A stretch of DNA of 64,000 nt, taken from contig NZ_CP108032.1 in the NCBI RefSeq assembly GCF_036169555.1, positions 3,720,001-3,784,000 on the forward strand, written 5' to 3'. Position numbers and translations under genes: made by a program. This document shows positions 35,271 through 44,082 of the stretch, piece by piece; within the stretch, counting starts at the first letter, position 1, and each line of letters opens with the position of its first letter. The notes beneath the pieces were generated by a model. That model searched no databases and was not told the origin of the DNA. It saw nothing but the letters and a program-made list of their open reading frames with translations. This stretch comes from Streptomyces sp. NBC_00306. GTDB lineage: Bacteria > Actinomycetota > Actinomycetes > Streptomycetales > Streptomycetaceae.

Positions 35271-36559
35271 GGAAGGACCTCCGGGGCAGGGATCACGGTG
35301 TTCTGGTCAGAGGGTTCGCTGTCGAAGGGCCGGTCGTCGTCCTCGTCGACGCGATCCGGGCCGGTGGATGAACGGTCCCGCACGGCTCCCGCTTCCGGTA
35401 GCCGCAGGGTGAACGTGGAGCCTTGTCCCTCGGAGCTCCACACGGTGACCTCCCCGCCGTGCGAGGCGGCCACGTGTTTGACGATGGCCAGTCCGAGGCC
35501 GGTGCCTCCGGTGGCCCGGGACCGGGCGGGGTCGACGCGGTAGAAGCGTTCGAAGACCCTTTCGCGGTCCTTCTCCGAGATCCCGATGCCCTGGTCGGTG
35601 ACGGCGATCTCGATGAGGTCGCCGCCGGACACGGTGATGCGGCGGGCGGAGATGCCGACGCGGGTGCGGGCCGGGGAGTAGTTGACGGCGTTCTCGACGA
35701 GATTGCCGAGCGCGGCGGCGAGCTGGCCCCGGTTGCCCCAGATGTGCAGGTCGGAGGTGGCTCCCTCGGCGCCGGGCGCGGTGGTCCCGCCGACGGCCAT
35801 GGTGATCTGTTTGGTGGACGCGGGGTGCCGGGAGCGGTCGATGGCCTCGGCGACCAGTTCGTCCACGCGTACGGGCTCGGCGTCCTCCAGCGGGTCGTCG
35901 TTCTGCACCCGGGAGAGGTCGATGAGTTCCTGTACGAGGTTGGTGAGCCGGGTCGCCTCGATCTGCATGCGGCCGGCGAAGCGGGTGACCGCCTCGGGGT
36001 CGTCGGAGGCGTCCATGACCGCCTCGGAGAGCAGGGAGAGAGCGCCGACGGGGGTCTTGAGCTCGTGGCTGACGTTGGCGACGAAATCGCGTCGTACCGC
36101 TTCGATACGGCGGGCCTCGGTGAGGTCCTCCACCAGCAGGAGGACGAGGCGGGAGCCGAGCGGTGCGACGCGGGCGGAGACGGCGAGGGCTTCGCCGCGG
36201 CCGGTGCCGCGGCGGGGCAGGTCCAGTTCGACCTGCCGTATCTCACCGTCGCGCCGGGTGTCGCGTGCCATGTGCAGCATCGGCTCGACCGCGAGCTTGC
36301 CGCCGCGGACCAGGCCGAGGGCGTACGCCGCGGAGCTGGCCTTGACCACGGCGTCGCTCTCGTCGAGGACGACCGCGGAGGAGCGGAGTACGGAAAGGAC
36401 CGTGTCGACGCCGGGCGGCAGCGCGGCGTCGGTGTGCAGAGAGGTGCGGGTGGGTCTCGCCTGGTCGCGTTCGCTCCAGCGGAACGCCAGCATGGCGATG
36501 ACGCCGGTGCACAACCCGGCGATCGCTGCCGCTGCGGCAACCGCCGCGTTCACGTCCAT
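35267..36559 (-). CDS. phoR: Phosphate sensor histidine kinase PhoR
   Basis: A 430-residue kinase. One N-terminal membrane helix (VAAAAAIAGLCTGVIAMLAF) is followed by a PAS-like region (about 50-150), then the H-box FVANVSHELKTPVGALSLLSEA and a full HATPase domain (NLVENAVNYS, VTDQGIGISEKD, GTGLGLAIVKH). It lacks an extracellular sensor loop, as in other actinobacterial PhoR proteins. It is the first gene of phoR-phoP and is divergent from phoU across a region with PHO-box repeats. The C-terminal 40 residues are acidic and disordered. Confidence 0.95.
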   Translation of the reverse strand: MDVNAAVAAAAAIAGLCTGVIAMLAFRWSERDQARPTRTSLHTDAALPPGVDTVLSVLRSSAVVLDESDAVVKASSAAYALGLVRGGKLAVEPMLHMARDTRRDGEIRQVELDLPRRGTGRGEALAVSARVAPLGSRLVLLLVEDLTEARRIEAVRRDFVANVSHELKTPVGALSLLSEAVMDASDDPEAVTRFAGRMQIEATRLTNLVQELIDLSRVQNDDPLEDAEPVRVDELVAEAIDRSRHPASTKQITMAVGGTTAPGAEGATSDLHIWGNRGQLAAALGNLVENAVNYSPARTRVGISARRITVSGGDLIEIAVTDQGIGISEKDRERVFERFYRVDPARSRATGGTGLGLAIVKHVAASHGGEVTVWSSEGQGSTFTLRLPEAGAVRDRSSTGPDRVDEDDDRPFDSEPSDQNTVIPAPEVLP

Positions 36560-36632
36560 GCCTCCAGGTTAGGCGTGGTCACGAGCATGCTCCCAGCCAA
36601 ACGGGTGGCACCTCGAACACTCGTCGCTCAGA

Positions 36633-36665
36633 GTTCACCGAGGGGATGGGGCCGGTTCACTTCCG
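36633..36665 (+). promoter_or_regulatory. PHO-box direct repeats between phoR and phoU
   Basis: Three consecutive 11-base units: GTTCACCGAGG, a degenerate GGATGGGGCCG, and GTTCACTTCCG. The outer two match the Streptomyces PhoP unit G(G/T)TCAYYYR(G/C)G and are spaced exactly 22 bases. The block is 74 bases upstream of the phoR start and 103 upstream of the phoU start, so it can serve both. Confidence 0.8.
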
Positions 36666-36767
36666 AGGGTGGAGCCGGACGCGTTCCGGACAGAACGTGG
36701 GAGCGTGGGGGTCCGAGACACCCCCGTACCACTCCGGACCCCGGTCAGATTGAGAGAGGGACATCCC

Positions 36768-37445
36768 ATGCGGGACGCGTACCACGAGGAACTGGACTCG
36801 ATCGGCGAGGGCCTGGTCGAGATGGCCCGGCTGGTCGGGTCGGCGATCGGGCGCGCCACGACGGCGATGCTCGACGCCGATCTGAAGCTTGCCGAGAGTG
36901 TGATCGCCGCCGACCAGAAGGTCGACGACCTGCAGCACGACCTGGAGGCGCGGGCGATCGCGCTGCTGGCGCGCCAGCAGCCCGTCGCCACGGATCTGCG
37001 GATCGTGGTGACCTCCCTGCGGATGAGCGCCGACCTGGAGCGCTCGGGCGACCTGGCCCAGCACGTGGCCAAGCTGGCCCGGCTGCGTTTCCCGGAGACC
37101 GCGGTGCCGCAGGACCTTCAGGCGACCATCCTGGAGATGGGTCAGCTGGCGCAGCGCCTGATGGCGAAGGCGGCCGAGGTCATCATCACGAAGGACGTCG
37201 ACCTGGCGCTCCAGCTGGAGACGGACGACGACGAGATGGACCTGCTGCACCGCACGCTGTTCCAGCACCTGATCGACGACCGCTGGAAGCATGGCATCGA
37301 GACGGCGGTGGACGTGACGCTGCTCGGCCGCTACTACGAGCGCTTCGCGGACCACGCGGTTTCGGTGGCCAAGCGTGTCGTGTACCTGGTCACGGGCGAG
37401 CACGCGGACGAGCTTCAGCAGCCGACGCAGGTCGACGGCGCGTAG
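36768..37445 (+). CDS. phoU: Phosphate-specific transport regulator PhoU
   Basis: A 225-residue all-helical protein made of two PhoU repeats. The first begins MRDAYHEELDSIGEGLVEMARLVGSAI and has DQKVDDLQHDLEARAIALLARQQPVATDLR; the second has the matching ETDDDEMDLLHRTLFQHLID and YYERFADHAVSVAKRVVYLVTGE. The acidic ExxxD metal motifs are present in both repeats. PhoU links phosphate transport to PhoR activity. The ATG at 36768 follows GAGAGGGA. It is divergent from phoR with shared PHO boxes. Confidence 0.95.
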   Translation: MRDAYHEELDSIGEGLVEMARLVGSAIGRATTAMLDADLKLAESVIAADQKVDDLQHDLEARAIALLARQQPVATDLRIVVTSLRMSADLERSGDLAQHVAKLARLRFPETAVPQDLQATILEMGQLAQRLMAKAAEVIITKDVDLALQLETDDDEMDLLHRTLFQHLIDDRWKHGIETAVDVTLLGRYYERFADHAVSVAKRVVYLVTGEHADELQQPTQVDGA

Positions 37446-37549
37446 TCGCCGGGGGCGATTGTGCCTCCGCGCGCTGTTGATGCGCCTGCCCCGGGGGGAA
37501 TGACATGGGCAGAGGCGGCACATCTCGTACGCCCTTGAGGAGGGACCCC

Positions 37550-37708
37550 ATGGCCGAATCCCCCACGACCGACCCTCAGCAGGAATCGTCCGGCGGACAG
37601 ACCGACGTGACGTTCCTGCCCGTTCTCGGTGCCTGCGGCTGCGGCTCGGGCTGCGGCTGCGGCTGCCAGTCGGGGGCACCGTGCCAGTGCGGAGGCTGCT
37701 GCGGCTAG
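37550..37708 (+). CDS. mtpA: Metallothionein-like Cys-rich peptide
   Basis: A 52-residue protein. The first 28 residues are polar with no Cys (MAESPTTDPQQESSGG, then TDVTFLPVLGA). The last 25 hold nine Cys residues in CG and CxC patterns (ACGCGSGCGCGCQ, PCQCGGCCG), a typical metal-thiolate cluster. The position after phoU matches mtpA of S. lividans and S. coelicolor, which is part of the phosphate-response cluster. GAGGAGGG precedes the ATG at 37550. Which metal it binds (zinc, copper or cadmium) cannot be told from the sequence. Confidence 0.88.
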   Translation: MAESPTTDPQQESSGGQTDVTFLPVLGACGCGSGCGCGCQSGAPCQCGGCCG

Positions 37709-37723
37709 CGGCGGCGACAGCGA

Positions 37724-37759
37724 ACAAGGGCCCCGTCCGCATCCGGACGGGGCCCTTGT
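37724..37759 (+). terminator. Terminator after mtpA
   Basis: Perfect 16-bp stem ACAAGGGCCCCGTCCG/CGGACGGGGCCCTTGT with a CATC loop, starting 15 bases after the mtpA stop and facing the convergent amidase-like gene. Confidence 0.92.
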
Positions 37760-37832
37760 CTGTCCACTTGCGCCTGTGTCCCTGTGCGCCTCGGCGTGCG
37801 TGACCGTACGCCGAGGCGTGTCGTGCGTCGGA

Positions 37833-39002
37833 TCAGGTGCGGTACGCGTAGTACGCCGAGTTCGGGTACGAGGCGATGATGCTCGCGACCGACCTGCGGT
37901 ACGTGTTGTTGGAGTGGTACGTCAGGTACGGCACGCCCTTCGAGCTGCGGTACGAGACGACCATGGTGTGGTCCTTGGACCCGTCCTTGTCGAAGTCCAT
38001 CTGCATCACGTCACCCAGATCCATCTGGTAGACGTTCGCCAGGCTGGTGACCCGCTTGGAGGACAGGGCGAACCACGAGAACTCGTTCACGCCGACCCAC
38101 GAGTCCGACTGGCGCGTGGTGTTGGAGAACCACTTCGTGTAGTCGGTGGACGTCCCCGGGACGTCCTTCCATCCACCGGCCCGCAGGGCCTGGCTGACGA
38201 AGTTCGTGCAGTCGCCGCCGGCCGAGTGGTAGTTGGGGTAGGCGGTGTTGTAGTTGGTCCAGTACTTCTCCGCGTACGCGGCCATGGCCTTGTAGTTGTA
38301 CGTACCGGAGTTGAGGGCCTTCGGCTTGGCCGGCGCGGGCCGCGTGATGGCGGCGCGCGTGGCCACGGGCATCCCGCCGTCGCGCGCGGTCACCCCGGTG
38401 CGCGGCTGGGCGGGCTGGTTCACCGCGATGTAGCCGTCATCGGTGTCGCGGATGCCGGTCAGCTGCCAGTTGCCCTGCCGGTCGGCGGCGAAGGTGAGTT
38501 CGTGGCGGGCCTGGAAACCGGTGGTGCCCGGCTCGTCGCCACGGATCTTCTGGTACGTCAGCGTCGTGGTCTCGGTGACCTCGACGGTGGCGTGACGTCC
38601 CCGGGTGCGCGCCTTGTCGAGGGTGACGCTGGTCTTGGCCGAGGTGTACCGCTCACCGAGGGTGGCGAGGCGGGACTTGCGGCTGCGGAGCGAGGAGAGC
38701 GCGGAGTCCTCCTTGTTCTCCAGCGACGCCGACAGCCGTACGTCACCGGAGAAGCCGGACGTCAGCGGCGCCTTGCCCGGGTTCTGCTTGCGGTCCACGA
38801 GGGCGTCCGTGCGGTCGGTGAAGACCGCGTCCGCCAGCCGCTGGAAGGTGGCCCTGGTCTGCGGGTCCACCGCCACGTTGTCGGCACTGGCCGCGCCGGC
38901 ACTCCAGTTGGGCAGCATGGCCGCGCCGGCGACAACCGAGGCGACCGCCGCCGTCAATATGGTCGCGCGGCGGCGCGTACGGCTCAATTTCCTTGATTTC
39001 AC
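37833..39002 (-). CDS. Secreted protein with C-terminal putative amidase domain
   Basis: A 389-residue exported protein from the GTG at 39002, which follows GGAGGGG seven bases upstream. The signal peptide is SRTRRRATILTAAVASVVAG plus a cleavage region near GAASA. The N-terminal half (about 45-215) is a lumenal alpha/beta region without clear family. The C-terminal part (about 230-389) matches the amidase_6 family: YNYKAMAAYAEKYWTNYN, GGDCTNFVSQALRAGGW with the catalytic Cys, and KDHTMVVSY with the His. It is probably a cell-wall or peptide hydrolase. The longer upstream frame to 39560 overlaps the next gene and is not used. Confidence 0.87.
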   Translation of the reverse strand: MKSRKLSRTRRRATILTAAVASVVAGAAMLPNWSAGAASADNVAVDPQTRATFQRLADAVFTDRTDALVDRKQNPGKAPLTSGFSGDVRLSASLENKEDSALSSLRSRKSRLATLGERYTSAKTSVTLDKARTRGRHATVEVTETTTLTYQKIRGDEPGTTGFQARHELTFAADRQGNWQLTGIRDTDDGYIAVNQPAQPRTGVTARDGGMPVATRAAITRPAPAKPKALNSGTYNYKAMAAYAEKYWTNYNTAYPNYHSAGGDCTNFVSQALRAGGWKDVPGTSTDYTKWFSNTTRQSDSWVGVNEFSWFALSSKRVTSLANVYQMDLGDVMQMDFDKDGSKDHTMVVSYRSSKGVPYLTYHSNNTYRRSVASIIASYPNSAYYAYRT

Positions 39003-39122
39003 TGAGTTCCCCTCCCACCCGGACGCCTGCCGGGGCAGGGCATCTTCGCATGCCCGCTGTGCGGGGTGTGAAGGGGGTTGCCCGAGAGATGGCGGGATCG
39101 TTGCGCGGTTAGTGTTCCGCCC

Positions 39123-39665
39123 GTGACCGGCCCGGTGGAACGCCCCCTCCTCTTCCTCGATGTCGACGGCCCGCTCATCCCCTTCGGACCGGCACCGGGC
39201 CGTTCTTCCGGACCGGCTGCTTCCGTTTTCGGTGCGCCCGCCGATCCGGGAAATCCGCTGCTGGGACGCCTCGATCCCTCGGTCGGGCCTCGTCTGACCG
39301 CGCTGGGCTGCGAGTTGGTGTGGGCGACGACATGGCTGGACGACGCGAACGAGGTCGTCGCTCCGCGGATCGGCCTGCCGCCCCTGCCGGTGGTGAGGTG
39401 GCCGGACGCCGTTCCCGAGGGGCCACGGGGCCTGCACTGGAAGACGCGCACCGTCGTCGAGTGGGCGTGCGGCCGCCCGTTCATCTGGGTCGACGACGAG
39501 ATCGGCGCGATGGACCGCCTGTGGGTCGCGGCCGAGCACCGAGGGGCGGCGCTGCTGCACCGCGTGGACGCGGGCGTGGGGCTGACGGACGAGGATTTCA
39601 GGGTGCTCGCGGAGTGGCTCGGTACGGCGGTGCCGGACGGGCCGCAGGGTACGGACGGGCCCTGA
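39123..39665 (+). CDS. HAD-like hydrolase-fold protein
   Basis: A 180-residue cytoplasmic protein. LFLDVDGPLIPFG near the N-terminus is a HAD motif I with both Asp residues, and PFIWVDDEIGAMDRLW near residue 119 matches motif IV. In between, GCELVWATTWLDDAN replaces motif II (Thr present). Similar Streptomyces proteins are annotated as hypothetical or as HAD phosphatases. The cap domain is absent, so the substrate may be large or proteinaceous. The GTG at 39123 is used because an upstream ATG at 39078 lies in the promoter of the divergent gene. Confidence 0.8.
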   Translation: MTGPVERPLLFLDVDGPLIPFGPAPGRSSGPAASVFGAPADPGNPLLGRLDPSVGPRLTALGCELVWATTWLDDANEVVAPRIGLPPLPVVRWPDAVPEGPRGLHWKTRTVVEWACGRPFIWVDDEIGAMDRLWVAAEHRGAALLHRVDAGVGLTDEDFRVLAEWLGTAVPDGPQGTDGP

Positions 39666-39770
39666 CCAGGGGTGTCATGATGATCGCCAACGGCGGTTCA
39701 TCCGTGCACCTGGGCGTGGCCCGCACCTCGGCCCGCCGGACCGGGACCGACGACCGCCCCTGGAGGGCAC

Positions 39771-40229
39771 GTGGACGACCAGGCGCAGCAGGACGAGGCG
39801 AGCCCCGAGGTGCAGGCGCGCATCCGGGCCAGTTTCGAGAGCCAGGGCCTGATGGGCCACCTCGGCGCCCGCCTCGCGCACATCGCACCGGGCCGCGTCC
39901 ACATCACCCTCCCCCACCGGCCCGAGGTCACCCAGCAGAACGGCTACTTCCACGCGGGAGCCACCAGCGCCATCGCCGACAGCGCGGGCGGCTACGCGGC
40001 GTTCACCCTCTTTCCCGAGGACTCGTCGGTGCTCTCCGTCGAGTACAAGATCAACCTGCTGGCGCCCGCGCTGGGTGACCACATCGAGGCGATCGGCACG
40101 GTCCTGAAGTCCGGACGCACGCTCACCGTCTGCCGACTGGAGGTGTTCGGAGTCCGGGGAGACGAACGGTCGCTCGTGGCCTCCGGCCAGCAGACACTGA
40201 TCCGCGTCGAGGCACGGCCGGAACGGTGA
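39771..40229 (+). CDS. PaaI-type hotdog thioesterase
   Basis: A 152-residue single hotdog-fold protein. It has QNGYFHAGATSAIADSAGGYAAFTL near residues 57-81, where the HAGA/T region and the following Asp form the acyl-CoA thioesterase site, then SVLSVEYKINLLAPALGD and SGRTLTVCRLEVFG. Such enzymes hydrolyse aromatic or short acyl-CoAs. GGAGGG lies six bases before the GTG at 39771. The 105-base gap from the HAD-like gene allows co-transcription. Confidence 0.88.
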   Translation: MDDQAQQDEASPEVQARIRASFESQGLMGHLGARLAHIAPGRVHITLPHRPEVTQQNGYFHAGATSAIADSAGGYAAFTLFPEDSSVLSVEYKINLLAPALGDHIEAIGTVLKSGRTLTVCRLEVFGVRGDERSLVASGQQTLIRVEARPER

Positions 40230-40263
40230 ACCCCGGCGCCCAGCCGTGGGGTTGCGGGGCTGC

Positions 40264-40983
40264 TCAGGGGCGCTGCGCCTCCCGCAACCGCTCGACCTGC
40301 CGGTGGATCAGATCGGAGGGGAAGGACGCGCTGCCGCCGAGGTTCAGCTTTCTGAACGTCACGATGGTGTTCCCGGCCCGCACCACGGTGAACTGCTCGT
40401 TGCGATCCCCGGGATGCTCGGGGCCCATGGGGATGGTCTCCAGGAATCGCACCGATTCGTCACCGACGATCAGGGGCTGTACCACCGTCAGCGTGGTCTT
40501 GAACTTTCCCATCCAGGCAGTGCCCTCGTACGAACGGCAGGTGCCGAGCGCCTGCTTGAGCCGGGCGAAGGCCTGCTGGGCCTTCCCGTCCTCGTAGGCG
40601 GCAAGCGTCGAGCCACCGCCCCAGATGTCTCCCTTCCAGTTGAATTCCTGAGAGACGACTGCGGACGCACGCTCGCCTCCACGAATGTCGAGCACGGCCT
40701 GGCACGTGGGGTCGGACACCGGCGGGAACGAGCGCTGTTCCTCCTTGGGCTGGGGATCCAGCACCGGATTCCCGGCCTCGTGCGCCCCCGCGACCTCGCC
40801 CTCCTTGAAGGCGACAGCCCGCAGCTGTGCCCGCGTCAGAGGTGCCACGTCGGGCGCCGACGCGGTCGCCCTCGGTGTCACGGGCTTCGGTGGCGCAGCC
40901 GGTGCCGCGGAACACCCGGCCATCAGTACCCCGTCGATCACCGTGCCGAGCGTCGGAATGGGGCGGCGCGCGCGAACGTACAT
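40264..40983 (-). CDS. Lipoprotein with PknH-like sensor-type domain
   Basis: A 239-residue protein. The N-terminal signal is short and contains GVLMAGCSAAP, a lipobox. The mature domain resembles the extracellular sensor domain attached to actinobacterial Ser/Thr kinases (PknH-like): VSDPTCQAVLDIRGGERASAVVSQEF, the paired Cys in GTCRSYEG, and FTVVRAGNTIVTF near the end. Here it is free-standing with no kinase attached. The role is unknown; a ligand-binding or envelope function is likely. Confidence 0.75.
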   Translation of the reverse strand: MYVRARRPIPTLGTVIDGVLMAGCSAAPAAPPKPVTPRATASAPDVAPLTRAQLRAVAFKEGEVAGAHEAGNPVLDPQPKEEQRSFPPVSDPTCQAVLDIRGGERASAVVSQEFNWKGDIWGGGSTLAAYEDGKAQQAFARLKQALGTCRSYEGTAWMGKFKTTLTVVQPLIVGDESVRFLETIPMGPEHPGDRNEQFTVVRAGNTIVTFRKLNLGGSASFPSDLIHRQVERLREAQRP

Positions 40984-41064
40984 GAACGTCCCCCCAAGGA
41001 CCGTGCGAGTGAGGACGCCGACGGTAGCCGTGCCGGGGCGTTCGTTACCAGGGGCTTCCTGGGC

Positions 41065-41643
41065 TCAGCCGTGCAGCGTGGGCCGGTAGACGAGTTCCTG
41101 GATGTGTCCGTCGAGCGTCCGCTGCCCGATCAGTTCCAGGTCGAAGTCGGCCGCCCCCTGAAAGATCGGGTCGAGCCCGGTCCGGCCGGTGATCACCGGG
41201 TAGAGCGTCACCTGGACCCGGTCGACCAGACCGGCGGCCATCAGGGCCCGGTTCATCGAGAGGCTGCCGTGCGAGCGCAGCGGTACGTCGGACTCCTCCT
41301 TGAGCCGGGCGACGACGTCGGCGGCGTCGCCGCTCACGACCTTCGCCTCCGGCCAGTCGAGGGGGCCGTCCAGCGTGTTCGACACCACCGTCGCCGGCAG
41401 GCTCCTCATCCGCGTGACCCAGGGGTCGCGCACCTCGGACTCCTCGGTGCTCTCGGCCAGCATCTGCGCGAACAGCCGGTAGGTATTGGCCCCGAAGACC
41501 ATCCTCGGCTCCTCCCCGTACAGGGAGAGGCGGTGGTCGAGAAGCTCAGGGCCCTGCTTGCCCCAGTAGCCGGTCCAGTCGCCGCCGGCGGCACCGAAGC
41601 CGTCGAGGCTGGAGAAGACGTCGAACGTGTAGGTGGCGGTCAT
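41065..41643 (-). CDS. Dihydrofolate reductase-family protein (RibD C-terminal type)
   Basis: A 192-residue protein with the RibD_C/DHFR-like fold: YTFDVFSSLDGFGAAGGDWTGYW at the start, RMVFGANTYRLFAQML, TVVSNTLDGPLDW, LRSHGSLSMNRALMAAGLVDRVQVTLYPVITG. The family binds NADPH and reduces pteridine-like or other small substrates; it is not the housekeeping DHFR. The gene is single, with its own 146-base upstream gap. Confidence 0.87.
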   Translation of the reverse strand: MTATYTFDVFSSLDGFGAAGGDWTGYWGKQGPELLDHRLSLYGEEPRMVFGANTYRLFAQMLAESTEESEVRDPWVTRMRSLPATVVSNTLDGPLDWPEAKVVSGDAADVVARLKEESDVPLRSHGSLSMNRALMAAGLVDRVQVTLYPVITGRTGLDPIFQGAADFDLELIGQRTLDGHIQELVYRPTLHG

Positions 41644-41789
41644 GGTGCTCTCCCGGTGTGCGGTCGGTCGCGTCCTGGAGATACAGACTGGCGACCGCGA
41701 CGGGACTCATCGCCCATCCATGGCCGCGCGCCGCGAAAACGCCCCCGATCCGCGCCATCGACGCAGCTCGGGGGCGTGATCGTGCAGAG

Positions 41790-42551
41790 CTACTTCTTCT
41801 TGCCCTGATTCTTGACCGCCTCGATCGCCGCCGCCGCAGCGTCCGGGTCGAGGTAGGTGCCGCCCGGGTTGAGGGGCTTGAAGTCGGCGTCGAGCTCGTA
41901 CACCAGCGGGATGCCCGTCGGGATGTTGAGGCCCGCGATGTCCTCGTCCGAGACGCCGTCGAGGTGCTTGACCAGCGCGCGCAGCGAGTTGCCGTGCGCG
42001 GCGACCAGGACCGTGCGGCCGGTCAGCAGGTCCGGGACGATGCCGTCGTACCAGTACGGCAGCATGCGGACCACGACGTCCTTGAGGCACTCGGTGCGCG
42101 GGCGCAGCTCCGGCGGGATCGTGGCGTAGCGCGCGTCGTCGCTCTGGGAGAACTCCGTGCCGTCCTCGAGCGGCGGCGGCGGGGTGTCGTAGGAGCGGCG
42201 CCACAGCATGAACTGCTCCTCGCCGAACTCCGCGAGGGTCTGCGCCTTGTCCTTGCCCTGAAGCGCACCGTAGTGACGCTCGTTCAGCCGCCACGAGCGG
42301 CGGACCGGGATCCACAGGCGGTCGGCGGAGTCCAGCGCCAGCTGGGCGGTGCGGATCGCGCGCTTCTGCAGCGACGTGTGCAGTACGTCGGGCAGCAGGC
42401 CGGCGTCCTTGAGCAGCTCACCGCCGCGGACCGCCTCCTTCTCGCCCTTCTCGGTGAGATTGACGTCCACCCAGCCGGTGAACAGGTTCTTCGCGTTCCA
42501 TTCGCTCTCGCCGTGGCGGAGGAGGATCAGCTTGTACGGTGCTTCGGCCAT
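41790..42551 (-). CDS. gpmA: 2,3-bisphosphoglycerate-dependent phosphoglycerate mutase
   Basis: A 253-residue glycolytic enzyme interconverting 3- and 2-phosphoglycerate. The phosphohistidine site is LILLRHGESEWNAKNLFTGW near residues 8-27. RRSWRLNERHYGALQG and VLVAAHGNSLRALVKHLDG carry the other conserved Arg and His residues. Length is typical of cofactor-dependent mutases. The ATG at 42551 gives MAEAPYKL. It is divergent from the MFS gene. Confidence 0.95.
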   Translation of the reverse strand: MAEAPYKLILLRHGESEWNAKNLFTGWVDVNLTEKGEKEAVRGGELLKDAGLLPDVLHTSLQKRAIRTAQLALDSADRLWIPVRRSWRLNERHYGALQGKDKAQTLAEFGEEQFMLWRRSYDTPPPPLEDGTEFSQSDDARYATIPPELRPRTECLKDVVVRMLPYWYDGIVPDLLTGRTVLVAAHGNSLRALVKHLDGVSDEDIAGLNIPTGIPLVYELDADFKPLNPGGTYLDPDAAAAAIEAVKNQGKKK

Positions 42552-42600
42552 GTGTCCGAGCCTAATGGACGCCCTCCGGGCGGACCGCTCGCGTCCACGG

Positions 42601-42622
42601 TTGACGGCAGACGTCAATTGAC
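42601..42622. promoter_or_regulatory. Inverted repeat in the gpmA/MFS divergent region
   Basis: TTGACGGCAGACGTCAA (42601-42617) is an inverted repeat with 6-bp arms and a 5-bp centre, followed at once by a further TTGAC. It lies 49 bases from the gpmA start and 83 bases upstream of the MFS gene. It may be an operator for the transporter, or the TTGAC may be a -35 element (TAAGTA follows 19 bases later). Confidence 0.4.
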
Positions 42623-42704
42623 TGGCGGCCGGGACCCCGCGCTAAGTAACGTGCGCATACCAGCCAAGCCACTTACACGCCTGCCGAGGCCCCGGGGGAG
42701 ACAC

Positions 42705-44036
42705 ATGTCCACAGCCGCACTGCGCAGAGCCGTACGCGAAAGCGTCTCGGGGCTCCCCCCGGCGTTCTGGTGGCTGTGGACGAGCACGCTGGTGAACCGG
42801 CTCGGGGCGTTCGTCGCCACCTTCATGGCCTTGTACCTGACGCTGGAGGAGGGCTACTCGGCCTCGTACGCCGGGCTCGTCGTCGCTCTGCACGGCCTCG
42901 GTGGTGTCATCTCCTCCCTCGGCGGCGGTGTGATGGCCGACCGGCTGGGGCGCCGGCCCACCCTGCTGATCGCGCAGAGCTCGACGGCCGTGTCCGTGGC
43001 CGTGCTCGGATTCGTCCAGCACCCGGTGGCGATCGCGGCCGTCGCCTTCGTGGTCGGCATGGCGTCGAACGCCTCCCGTCCGGCCGTGCAGGCGATGATG
43101 GCCGACATCGTCCGGCCGCAGGACCGTGTGCGGGCGTTCTCGCTCAACTACTGGGCCATCAACCTCGGCTTCGCCGTCTCCTCCGTCGCCGCCGGATTCA
43201 TCGCCGAGTACAGCTACCTCGCGGGCTTCCTCGGCGAGGCCGTCATGACCCTCGTCTGCGCCGTCGTCGTCTTCGTGAAGCTGCCGGAGTCGCGGCCCGA
43301 GCGGTCGCAGGAGGAGTCCGCCACAGGCGCCGCGGAGCCGCGGATCGGGCTCGGGACCGTGCTGCGCGACGGCCGGTTCATGGGTGTCGTCGGGCTGTCG
43401 TTCCTCGTCTCGCTGGTCTTCATGCAGGGCTACATGGGCCTGCCGCTCGCGATGGGCGCCGACGGCTTCTCCGCCTCCGACTTCGGCACGGCCATCGCGA
43501 TCAACGGTGTGCTGATCGTGGTCATGCAGATCCCGGTCACCCGGTACATCGAACACCGCGACCCGCGCCGTCTGCTGATCATCTCCTCGCTGCTCGCGGG
43601 GTACGGCTTCGGGCTCACCGCCTTCGCCGGGTCCATCGCCGTCTACGCGCTGACCGTGTGCGTGTGGACGCTGGCCGAGATCGTCAACGCCCCCACGCAG
43701 ACCGGGCTGGTCGTCCGGCTCTCCCCGCTGCACGGCCGGGGCCGCTACCAGGGCATGTACACGATGTCGTGGTCGGTCGCCGCGCTGATCGCCCCGCTGC
43801 TGGCCGGATTCGTCATCGACCACTACGGCGCCGGGCTGCTGTGGGGCATGTGCGCGGTGCTGGGGACGGTGGCCGGGCTCGGGTACTGGCTGCTGATGCG
43901 CAGCCTCCCGGAGGAGGAACCGGCCGGGGCGGAGGTGCCCGCACCGGACGCGCAGGTCCCGCCGGTCGCCCCCGTCACACCGGTCACGCCCATCACCCTG
44001 ACGGACACCGGCGCGGCGGAGAGGGCCGGAGCCTGA
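42705..44036 (+). CDS. MFS transporter, 12 membrane helices
   Basis: A 443-residue major facilitator protein. The motif between helices 2 and 3 is GVMADRLGRRPTLL, the classic MFS loop. The order of helices is normal, with a central loop of about 35 residues rich in Glu and Ser. Substrates of this branch include drugs and small metabolites, and none can be assigned. The C-terminal tail (about 40 residues) is Pro/Val/Thr-rich with repeats of PVTPV/PITL type. It is convergent with the next MFS gene. Confidence 0.88.
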   Translation: MSTAALRRAVRESVSGLPPAFWWLWTSTLVNRLGAFVATFMALYLTLEEGYSASYAGLVVALHGLGGVISSLGGGVMADRLGRRPTLLIAQSSTAVSVAVLGFVQHPVAIAAVAFVVGMASNASRPAVQAMMADIVRPQDRVRAFSLNYWAINLGFAVSSVAAGFIAEYSYLAGFLGEAVMTLVCAVVVFVKLPESRPERSQEESATGAAEPRIGLGTVLRDGRFMGVVGLSFLVSLVFMQGYMGLPLAMGADGFSASDFGTAIAINGVLIVVMQIPVTRYIEHRDPRRLLIISSLLAGYGFGLTAFAGSIAVYALTVCVWTLAEIVNAPTQTGLVVRLSPLHGRGRYQGMYTMSWSVAALIAPLLAGFVIDHYGAGLLWGMCAVLGTVAGLGYWLLMRSLPEEEPAGAEVPAPDAQVPPVAPVTPVTPITLTDTGAAERAGA

Positions 44037-44082
44037 CCGCGGGCCGCCGATCGCGGGCCGCGCGCACCGACACCTCGGCGCG

